From positions 1 to 12,998 of the forward strand of contig JAJRUY010000052.1 of assembly GCA_024277555.1 (NCBI GenBank): a stretch of 12,998 bases of DNA, read 5' to 3'. A model generated the notes under the pieces. That model did not search any database. It saw only the letters and a list, made by a program, of their open reading frames with translations, and was not told where the DNA came from. This stretch comes from Gammaproteobacteria bacterium. GTDB taxonomy: Bacteria > Pseudomonadota > Gammaproteobacteria > Chromatiales > Chromatiaceae. Below, in pieces: positions 7,695 to 12,998 of this stretch. Every line of letters begins with the position of its first letter. Position 1 is the first letter of the stretch. The translations under genes were made by a program, and so were the position numbers.

Positions 7695-8879
7695 ATGCAG
7701 GAACTATTCATAGAAACAACAGAGCAGCTCCAGGATTTCGCGAGCAGGGTCACCGACAGCCCCTGGCTTGCTGTCGATACGGAATTCCTCCGCGAGCGCA
7801 CCTACTTCCCCCGGCTGTGTCTGATCCAGGTGGCGAATGAAGATGTGGCAGCCGCCATCGACCCCATCGCCATTACTGATCTCAGCCCCTTGCAGGAGCT
7901 GTTGATGAACCCACAGATCGAAAAGGTTTTTCACGCCGCCCGCCAGGACATGGAGATCTTTCTGAACACATGGGACAGCCTGCCCCAGCCCCTGTTCGAC
8001 ACCCAGCCCGCCGCCGCGCTGCTGGGCCTGGGCGACCAGGTCGGCTATGGCAAGCTGATTCAGCAAGTTCTGAAAACCGAGCTTGCCAAAGACCACTCAC
8101 GCACCGACTGGTCACGCCGCCCGCTGGACAAGGCACAGCTGCGATACGCACTGGATGACGTAATCTATCTCGGACAGGCATACCTGAAGATGAAATCACA
8201 GCTGGAAAAACTGCACCGGCTCCCCTGGCTGGATGCCGAATTCAAGGCGCTGACCGACCCGCAAACCTATTCCCTGGAACCCTTGGAAATGTGGAAGAAG
8301 GTAAAGGGGTGGCAGCATCTCAAGGGTATCAAGCTGGCGATCCTGCAGGCGCTGGCCGCCTGGCGGGAGCAGCAGGCGCTGGCCAGAAACCTGCCAAGAC
8401 GCTGGATACTCAAGGATGATGTCCTGCTGGAGCTTGCCCGGCGCGCCCCGAAAACCCTTGCGGAGCTGGAGCGCATCCGGGGCATCGATGGGGGTTTTCT
8501 GCGCAGCAATGGCGAGGCCATGCTCAAACAGATCCAGCAATCCCTGCAACTGCCAAAAGACCAGTGGCCGAAAGACAAACTCCCTGCAGCCCGCCCCAGC
8601 CCCGAGCAGGAAGCCGTTCTGGATCTGCTCAATGCGGCGCTACGCCTCATCGCCCATGAAGCCGGGCTGTCGCCACAAGTCATCGCCAGCCGCAAGGATC
8701 TGCTGACACTGTTGAGCGGTGAAAACCAGACCCCGCTGCTCCAGGGCTGGCGCAAGACTCTCGCTGGTGAACCCTTGCTGGAACTGCTCGCAGGACAGCG
8801 TCAGCTATTGATGGAAAGAGGCAAGGTCACATTTCAAGCCACCCGCCAGAGCGAGAACAACCCAACTGCTGAAAAGTAG
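7695..8879 (+). CDS. rnd: Ribonuclease D (Rnd)
   Basis: 394 residues (about 375 in E. coli). A 3'-to-5' exoribonuclease that trims tRNA precursors and other structured RNAs in the cytosol. It has a DEDDy exonuclease domain at 1-175: Exo I DTEF with D28 and E30, Exo II FHAARQDME with D85, and Exo III YALDDVIYL with Y151 and D155. HRDC-type helical domains follow at about 208-288 (WREQQALARNLPRRWILKDD is typical) and about 300-375. The last 20 residues are polar and extend past the second HRDC region. ATG 7695 is the only sensible start and gives the family N-terminus. The gene stands alone, with 119 nt to ndk. Confidence 0.95.
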   Translation: MQELFIETTEQLQDFASRVTDSPWLAVDTEFLRERTYFPRLCLIQVANEDVAAAIDPIAITDLSPLQELLMNPQIEKVFHAARQDMEIFLNTWDSLPQPLFDTQPAAALLGLGDQVGYGKLIQQVLKTELAKDHSRTDWSRRPLDKAQLRYALDDVIYLGQAYLKMKSQLEKLHRLPWLDAEFKALTDPQTYSLEPLEMWKKVKGWQHLKGIKLAILQALAAWREQQALARNLPRRWILKDDVLLELARRAPKTLAELERIRGIDGGFLRSNGEAMLKQIQQSLQLPKDQWPKDKLPAARPSPEQEAVLDLLNAALRLIAHEAGLSPQVIASRKDLLTLLSGENQTPLLQGWRKTLAGEPLLELLAGQRQLLMERGKVTFQATRQSENNPTAEK

Positions 8880-8998
8880 CCAATGGCAAGGTAAACTACT
8901 CCGCCTGGAAGTTCCGGCAGGCTACGGGAAATACTGCCTTTCCCCGGCATACCCGGAACAGAACAAACAATTGACAAACTCACCTGGAGAAACAACCA

Positions 8999-9430
8999 AT
9001 GGCAACAGAACGGACGATTTCAATCATCAAGCCCGATGCAGTGGCAAAAAATGTAATTGGCGAAATCTATGCGCGCTTCGAGAAAGGCGGGCTGAAAATC
9101 ATCGCCGCCAAGATGCTGCATCTGTCACGGGAGCAGGCCGAAGGCTTCTATGCGGTACACAAGGAGCGCCCGTTCTTTGGTGACCTGGTGGAATTCATGA
9201 CTTCCGGCCCCGTCATGGTGCAATGCCTCGAAGGCGAGGACGCCATTGCGAAGAACCGTGAAATCATGGGCGCAACCAACCCTGCTGAAGCAGCTCCGGG
9301 AACCATCCGCGCCGATTTCGCCAGCACCATCGATGAAAACGCAGTACATGGATCGGATTCACCGGAAACCGCAGCAACCGAAATTTCCTTCTTTTTCTCC
9401 AACCTGGAAATTTGCCCAAGAACAAGATAA
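8999..9430 (+). CDS. ndk: Nucleoside diphosphate kinase (Ndk)
   Basis: 143 residues, the same length as E. coli Ndk. Balances NTP and dNTP pools by passing the ATP gamma-phosphate through a phosphohistidine. Motifs: TISIIKPDAV (6-15), KMLHLSREQAEGFYAVH (38-54), FFGDLVEFMTSGPV (59-72), GATNPAEAAPGTIR (91-104) and the catalytic H117 in NAVHGSDS (114-121), ending CPRTR. ATG follows GGAGA at 8986-8990 with 8-nt spacing. The 119-nt gap before it has a TTGACA at 8971-8976, but that is too close to the ATG to be an obvious promoter. The stop TAA is at 9428-9430, one base before a mobile-element end. Confidence 0.97.
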   Translation: MATERTISIIKPDAVAKNVIGEIYARFEKGGLKIIAAKMLHLSREQAEGFYAVHKERPFFGDLVEFMTSGPVMVQCLEGEDAIAKNREIMGATNPAEAAPGTIRADFASTIDENAVHGSDSPETAATEISFFFSNLEICPRTR

Positions 9431-9456
9431 AGGAACCTCTGATCAAGTCATTTCGT

Positions 9457-9523
9457 GTCATCCCGGCGTATGCCGGGATCCAGTACCATCAAACACCTGG
9501 ATTCCTGCCTGCGCCGGAATGAC
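9457..9523. repeat. REP-like double hairpin inside the older element
   Basis: The arms at 9457-9483 (GTCATCCCGGCG...ATCCAG) and 9497-9523 (CTGGATTCC...GGAATGAC) are inverted, imperfect copies. Each also folds on itself around CCCGGCGTATGCCGGG (first arm) and a weaker GGC-rich loop (second arm). The type resembles the 11699-11769 core of the 111-bp element. Confidence 0.7.
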
Positions 9524-9526
9524 GGC

Positions 9527-9775
9527 TTAACCCGCATGTTTCACCGGAATCCAGGTTTTTCCCGGAGAGATTTTCGTTCAGATTGTTCGAACGGCCAAAA
9601 GTCGATGTCATTCATCGGCTTGCAGGCTGTTCGGGCAATATGGGCGGAAAGATCCCGGGAAAAACTGGATAGCGTGACGGGTACAAAGTGTAACCTGGAT
9701 CAATTCGACGCAAGATAATGAATAATATAGATAAACACCTGTATTCCGAGCGCTCTGGTGAAATATGCGGGTTAA
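9527..9775. mobile_element. TTAA-ended 249-bp element, copy A (uninterrupted)
   Basis: Seen: the ends TTAACCCGCATGTTTCACC (9527-9545) and GGTGAAATATGCGGGTTAA (9757-9775) are inverted repeats with one mismatch in 19. A second, inner inverted pair is ATCCAGGTTTTTCCCGG (9549-9565) and CCGGGAAAAACTGGAT (9655-9670). Copy B at 11480-11843 differs at about 9 of 249 positions outside its own insertion and has the same orientation. An open frame of 60 codons (9536-9718) exists in both copies, but 6 of 8 changes alter the residue, so it does not look like a kept protein. TTAA is probably the target duplication. No transposase. Confidence 0.8.
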
Positions 9776-9804
9776 TCAGAGCTTCCCACCCAGATCCTGA
9801 AAGA

Positions 9805-9843
9805 TTTCCGGGTAAAACATTGCAAAGGTGTTTTACCCGGAAA
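9805..9843 (-). terminator. 14-bp hairpin downstream of the DsrC-like gene
   Basis: TTTCCGGGTAAAAC (9805-9818) and GTTTTACCCGGAAA (9830-9843) form a perfect 14-bp stem with an 11-nt loop, 4 nt past the DsrC-like stop codon. There is no clean U-run on either side beyond the As and Ts in the stem, so it is a strong hairpin and a likely, not certain, terminator. It lies between convergent genes and may serve ndk as well. Confidence 0.6.
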
Positions 9844-9847
9844 CGGG

Positions 9848-10147
9848 CTACACGCATCCCGTAGGCTTGGGCATGCCGCCATATTTGCTGATGGGCTTCA
9901 TGGGTCCTGTCATCCATTGCTTGAACAGAACCTTCTTGTCAATACCGATGTATTTGGCGAATTTGCGGATGGGGGGCACCGTGGCATGCTCTTCGAAGTA
10001 CTCCCTGGCCTTGAGCAGCTGCTCCCAGCGCTCATCCGTCATATCGAAACCATCGGCTTCCGCCATGGCCCGTCCGATTTGCGGCGTCCAGTCATTCATA
10101 TCCAGAAGGTAGCCATCGCCATCACGTTGTGGAATTTCAATACTCAT
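9848..10147 (-). CDS. DsrC/TusE-family sulfur-carrier-like protein, one conserved cysteine
   Basis: 99 residues; DsrC and TusE are usually 105-112. The family passes persulfide sulfur: DsrC in dissimilatory sulfur metabolism, TusE in tRNA 2-thiouridine synthesis. Family marks are DGYLLDMNDW (11-20), DERWEQLLKAREYFEE (38-53), PPIRKFAKYIG (58-68) and the C-terminal arm GMPKPTGCV with the penultimate Cys98. The second DsrC cysteine, expected 11 residues earlier, is Ser87, so it cannot form the DsrC disulfide or trisulfide. TusE also has a single cysteine, but this protein lacks the TusE/DsrC loop insertion before the arm (it reads IDKKVLFKQWMTGP). ATG has AAGAGG at 10158-10163 (minus strand). 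It stands alone, so its partners are unknown; TusE role or an accessory DsrC paralogue are both possible. Confidence 0.85.
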   Translation of the reverse strand: MSIEIPQRDGDGYLLDMNDWTPQIGRAMAEADGFDMTDERWEQLLKAREYFEEHATVPPIRKFAKYIGIDKKVLFKQWMTGPMKPISKYGGMPKPTGCV

Positions 10148-10270
10148 TGCTCACTGACCTCTTAATAACCTAGTGTTTTAGTATGTTATTTGACAATCAT
10201 ACATTGGCAGACACAAAAATCTACCTTATAGTTTCACCGGTATTTATTCACCTGCAATGACTTCAGCAAC

Positions 10271-10298
10271 TTGAACCGACAAACTCAGACCTTATACT
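10271..10298 (+). promoter_or_regulatory. Probable tRNA-Thr promoter
   Basis: TTGAAC (10271-10276) and TATACT (10293-10298) with a 16-nt spacer, about 40 nt upstream of the mature tRNA 5' end. Both hexamers are near sigma-70 consensus. Confidence 0.6.
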
Positions 10299-10338
10299 CC
10301 TGGGAACAATGCAGGCTGATATCCAAACGCTGTCAACC

Positions 10339-10414
<76 letters not shown>

Positions 10415-10424
10415 TACCCCGTAT

Positions 10425-10454
10425 TTGCCTTTGCCCCCCATTTATCCTTATTAT
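10425..10454 (+). promoter_or_regulatory. Candidate promoter for the lipoprotein gene
   Basis: TTGCCT (10425-10430) and TATTAT (10449-10454) are separated by 18 nt, 60 nt before the ATG at 10515. Moderate hexamers only. Read-through from the tRNA promoter is an alternative, since no terminator is visible after the tRNA. Confidence 0.35.
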
Positions 10455-10514
10455 GTGCCAGTTTATTTTCACTATCTTACGCTAAACGCCCCACTTTCAA
10501 GGAGAAAGAAATAG

Positions 10515-11483
10515 ATGAAAACATGCCCCTCAGCTTCTACCAAATGGATCGCCCTGTCATTCGCTGCAAGCAGCTTGCTGCTTGGCGGCTGTGTCTCCAA
10601 CGAAACCAAACTGGGTGGGGGATCGAGCACGGTTACCGGTTCCGCCGGTGCGGCAGGCGCCCAGGGTGAATCGGAGCAGCTATTCCGTTGCGCCCGTCCT
10701 ATCGGTACCGCAGCACTGCTGGAGCCGGAAGACCGTTACTACATGTCCTACGGGCTGAGCAGCCCGGTGCCGGTACTGCGCCTGCTGATGGCGCAAAGCA
10801 ACTGCTTCCGCGTGGTTGACCGCGGGCGTGCTTCCAGCGCCCTGGAGCGTGAACGGGCAATGGCCAGAGGAGGAGAATTGCAGAAAGGAAGCCGCATGGG
10901 ATCCGGGCAAATGGTCGCTGCCGATTACATCATCACCCCCACCATTCTGCGTAAAAACGCCAATGCCGGCGGCGCCTTTGGCGGACTGGGAGGCCTGTTG
11001 CCGGGCGCGGCAGGAGTGATTGCCGGCGGCCTGAGAACCAAGAACCTGGAAGCAGAAGTGATGCTTACCGCCACCAGCGTGCGCACCGGCGTACAGGAAG
11101 CCGTCGCCCAGGGCAGCGCCAGCAAGAGTGATATCAGCTGGGGCGGATTCGGCTGGGCCGGCCCGGTTGCCGGACTCGGCGGCTCCTACGAGAACACGGA
11201 TATCGGCAAGATCACCGTAGCGGCCCTGCTGGATGCACATAACAATCTGGCCAGACAACTGGGCGCCATCCCGGCTGGCAGCGCTGCTGCTGCCGACAAT
11301 GCGGGCTTCTATACATCCAGAAGGCTGAACCTGCGCGGCGGACCCAGAACTTCTGCTCCGGTGCTGAAAACCCTTCCCAAGGGCGCTTCCGTGCTGCCTA
11401 CTGGCGCAAAAAGCGGCCCCTGGTGGGAGGTGGACGCAGGAGGACAGCAGGGTTGGGTGCATTCTGATTACCTGACCCGTTAA
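10515..11483 (+). CDS. CsgG-like outer-membrane lipoprotein with C-terminal SH3b domain
   Basis: 322 residues. A signal peptide ends in the lipobox LGGC, with the lipidated cysteine at residue 26. A Gly/Ser-rich linker follows (34-50). Residues 56-250 resemble the CsgG family: VPVLRLLMAQSNCFRVVDRG (85-104), a repeated ERERAMARGGE segment, GQMVAADYIITPTI (131-144), a Gly-rich LGGLLPGAAGVIAGG hairpin and a final TVAALLDAHNNLARQLG helix. Residues 262-322 look like a bacterial SH3b domain, with LNLRGGPRTSAPVLKTLPKG, WWEV and GWVHSDYL. CsgG proteins are outer-membrane export or assembly lipoproteins; SH3b domains often bind peptidoglycan, so an envelope role is likely. No curli genes are nearby. 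ATG has AAGGAG at 10499-10504. The stop TAA (11481-11483) is in the TTAA of the following element. Confidence 0.8.
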   Translation: MKTCPSASTKWIALSFAASSLLLGGCVSNETKLGGGSSTVTGSAGAAGAQGESEQLFRCARPIGTAALLEPEDRYYMSYGLSSPVPVLRLLMAQSNCFRVVDRGRASSALERERAMARGGELQKGSRMGSGQMVAADYIITPTILRKNANAGGAFGGLGGLLPGAAGVIAGGLRTKNLEAEVMLTATSVRTGVQEAVAQGSASKSDISWGGFGWAGPVAGLGGSYENTDIGKITVAALLDAHNNLARQLGAIPAGSAAAADNAGFYTSRRLNLRGGPRTSAPVLKTLPKGASVLPTGAKSGPWWEVDAGGQQGWVHSDYLTR

Positions 11484-11843
11484 CCCGCATGTTTCACCGG
11501 AATCCAGATTTTTCCCGGAGAGATTTTCGTTCAGATTGTTCGAACGGCCAAAAGTCGATGTCATTCATCTGCTTGCAGGCAGTTCGGGCAATCTGGGCGG
11601 AAACATCCCGGGAAAAACTGGATAGCGTGACGGGTACAAAGTGTAACCCGGCTGAATTCGACGCAAGATAATGAATAATATAGGGTACCTCGAAAAATCG
11701 TCATTCCGGCGGAAGCCGGAATCCATAACTTGCTGATTTATATGGACCCCGGCTTTCGCCGGGGTGACGAAAAACGAATTATTCGAGGTTCCCTATAGAT
11801 AAACACCTGTATTCCGAGCGTTCTGGTGAAATATGCGGGTTAA
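11480..11843. mobile_element. TTAA-ended element, copy B, carrying a 111-bp insertion
   Basis: Same ends and body as the 9527-9775 copy: TTAACCCGCATGTTTCACC starts at 11480 and GGTGAAATATGCGGGTTAA ends at 11843. Its 364 bp equal 249 plus 115, which is the 111-bp insert plus a 4-bp duplication, so no other length change has occurred. The first TTAA contains the stop codon of the lipoprotein gene; if TTAA was duplicated on insertion, the protein was not changed. Without it, the gene would end 18 nt before the 11862-11897 hairpin. No gene is seen in 11484-11897. Confidence 0.8.
11683..11793. mobile_element. 111-bp miniature element with TATA duplication
   Basis: Seen: terminal inverted repeats GGGTACCTCGAA (11683-11694) and TTCGAGGTTCCC (11782-11793) with one mismatch in 12. 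TATA stands on each side (11679-11682 and 11794-11797), but only once in copy A of the host element. The core holds two tight hairpins, ATTCCGGC-ggaa-GCCGGAAT (11703-11722) and CCCCGGC-tttc-GCCGGGG (11747-11764), whose outer arms (11699-11710 and 11758-11769) also pair with each other. No coding capacity. It must have moved with a transposase supplied elsewhere. Confidence 0.85.
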
Positions 11844-11861
11844 GGAATTCCTGATTCGCAA

Positions 11862-11897
11862 CCTGCATCACCCGGAAATTCATCCGGGTGATGCAGG
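11862..11897 (-). terminator. 14-bp hairpin directly after recG
   Basis: CCTGCATCACCCGG (11862-11875) and CCGGGTGATGCAGG (11884-11897) form a perfect 14-bp stem with an 8-nt loop, touching the recG stop codon. No U-run follows on the minus strand, so termination is likely but not certain. Before copy B inserted, it would also have lain close to the end of the lipoprotein gene. Confidence 0.6.
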
Positions 11898-12998
11898 CTA
11901 TACTCCCGCATATCTGGTATTTGTTCCCAACCAGCGGTTCACCAGCGGCTGCACGCTCTCTGGATATTCCGCGAGCAACCGGTCGGCAGCTTGTCGGGCA
12001 GCATCTAGCAAATTCTGATCCCGCAGAATATCCGCCACCCGGAACTGCATTTCCCCGGTCTGGCGCACGCCCAGCACCTCCCCCGGCCCGCGCAGTTCCA
12101 GATCCTTGCGGGCAATGACGAAGCCATCACTGCTTTCACGCAACACCGCCAGCCTTTCCCTGGCCTGCTGCCCCAGCGGCGGGTGATACATGAGCACACA
12201 ATGGCTTTCCACGCTGCCGCGCCCCACTCTGCCCCGCAGCTGGTGCAGCTGCGACAGTCCCAGGCGCTCGGGGTTTTCGATGATCATGAGGCTGGCATTG
12301 GGCACGTCCACACCTACTTCGATCACCGTGGTGGCCACCAGCAGTTGCAGCTCACCCGCCTTGAACGCGACCATGACCTGCTCCTTGTCTGCTGATGACA
12401 TGCGCCCATGCACCAGCCCCACATGCAAACCTTGTAGTGCCTCCTTCAGTTCCGCCGTCACATCTTCCGCCGCCTGACACTGCAGGACTTCCGACTCTTC
12501 AATCAGCGTACACACCCAGTAGGCCTGGCGGCCATTGGCGCAGGCAGAACGCACCCGCTCGATGATCTCGTGGCGCCGGGCGTCCGATATCACCAGGGTC
12601 TGCACGGGAGTACGACCCGGCGGCAGTTCATCTATAACCGAAAGATCAAGATCGGCATAGGCGGTCATGGCCAGGCTGCGGGGAATGGGCGTGGCCGTCA
12701 TGATCAGTTGATGCGGTGCGTATTTGCCACTGCTGCCCTTCTCCCGCAGCGCCAGCCGTTGATGCACACCAAAACGATGCTGCTCATCCACGATCACCAG
12801 CCCCAGGGAATGATAGGCCACATCCTCTTGAAACAGGGCCTGGGTACCTACCAGCAGGGACAGCTCGCCCTCCGCCAGCCGCTGCAATACTTCCTGTCTG
12901 GCTTTGCCCTTGATGCGCCCGGAGAGCCAGCCCGGCTTGATGCCCAGCGGTTCCAGCCATTGTTGAAAGCTCTTCATGTGCTGCTCGGCCAGCAGTTC
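11898..12998 (-). CDS. recG: ATP-dependent DNA helicase RecG, C-terminal part
   Basis: The last 366 residues of RecG (about 690 in all). The N-terminal wedge domain and first Walker motif lie beyond the window end, and the frame is open to base 12998. RecG remodels stalled replication forks and Holliday junctions. Seen in order: helicase motif II DEQH in LVIVDEQHRFGVHQRLAL, motif III MTATPIPRSLAMTAYADLD, VIDELPPGRTPV, YWVCTLIEESE, GLVHGRMSSADKE, motif V LLVATTVIEVGVDVPNAS, motif VI LHQLRGRVGRG, the TRG-type region DGFVIARKDLELRGPGEVLG, and the usual ending with NRW before the last residues. ATG 12977 is internal. It faces the lipoprotein gene across copy B. Confidence 0.97.
   Translation of the reverse strand, partial: ELLAEQHMKSFQQWLEPLGIKPGWLSGRIKGKARQEVLQRLAEGELSLLVGTQALFQEDVAYHSLGLVIVDEQHRFGVHQRLALREKGSSGKYAPHQLIMTATPIPRSLAMTAYADLDLSVIDELPPGRTPVQTLVISDARRHEIIERVRSACANGRQAYWVCTLIEESEVLQCQAAEDVTAELKEALQGLHVGLVHGRMSSADKEQVMVAFKAGELQLLVATTVIEVGVDVPNASLMIIENPERLGLSQLHQLRGRVGRGSVESHCVLMYHPPLGQQARERLAVLRESSDGFVIARKDLELRGPGEVLGVRQTGEMQFRVADILRDQNLLDAARQAADRLLAEYPESVQPLVNRWLGTNTRYAGV

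Larger units (their letters stand above)
9432..9786. mobile_element. Older IS5-like miniature element, split by a TTAA element
   Basis: Seen: the left end GGAACCTCTGATCAAGTC (9432-9449) pairs with a right end that reads, reversed, GGAAGCTCTGATTAAGCC. That right end is formed only when TCAGAGCTTCC (9776-9786) is joined to GGCTTAA at 9524-9530. Removing the 245 bases between the two TTAA copies restores a compact element of about 110 bp with matched ends and the 9457-9523 hairpin in the middle. The left end is the same family as the 2444-2602 element. Inference: a small non-autonomous element later hit by a TTAA-targeting one. The flanks (TAAA, CACC) show no clear target duplication. No gene is seen in 9431-9847. 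Confidence 0.7.

Noticed and set aside
9457..9523. The repeated hairpins as a CRISPR array
   Set aside because: There are no regular direct repeats with unique spacers, only inverted repeats within mobile elements.

Overview
The window carries housekeeping genes of a gammaproteobacterium. The thiD-thiE-hemL run, the mpl-ubiX pair and the HemL, Ndk, Mpl and RecG sequences are all close to the Escherichia coli and Pseudomonas versions. A DsrC/TusE-type sulfur-carrier protein hints at, but does not prove, a sulfur-oxidising relative. Genus cannot be fixed from the sequence alone. The window opens inside thiD and closes inside recG.

Layout. 1-4573 (+): thiD (3' part), thiE and hemL are tightly coupled. 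A 159-bp transposon-like repeat follows, sitting exactly on the hemL stop codon, then a large membrane fusion protein (DedA, degenerate PAP2, LssY_C). 4710-5648 (+): a receiver domain joined to a coiled coil and a C-terminal membrane anchor. 5655-7630 (-): mpl and ubiX with overlapping start and stop. 7695-9430 (+): rnd (RNase D) and ndk. 9432-9786: a nest of repeats. 9848-10147 (-): a DsrC/TusE-like protein. 10339-10414 (+): tRNA-Thr(CGT). 10515-11483 (+): a CsgG-like lipoprotein with a C-terminal SH3b domain. 11480-11843: a second repeat nest. 11898-12998 (-): the C-terminal half of RecG.

How the genes relate. thiD and thiE make thiamine phosphate. hemL makes 5-aminolevulinate for tetrapyrroles. 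mpl recycles murein tripeptide. ubiX makes prenylated FMN for the ubiquinone decarboxylase UbiD. Undoing the insertion at hemL (159 bp plus a 4-bp duplication) leaves only 12 nt between the hemL stop and the DedA-family start, so these two were probably one transcription unit.

The least expected content is a set of small non-coding mobile elements. A 249-bp element with 19-bp terminal inverted repeats and TTAA at both ends occurs twice (9527-9775 and 11480-11843, about 96% identical). Copy A lies inside an older element with IS5-like ends. Copy B has itself been hit by a 111-bp element that left a TATA duplication, so copy A is the matching empty site. Both copies lie between a plus-strand stop codon and a strong hairpin shared by a convergent gene pair. 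I see no CRISPR array, no transposase, no defence system and no complete novel multi-gene system. The repeats and the odd protein architectures are the main leads.
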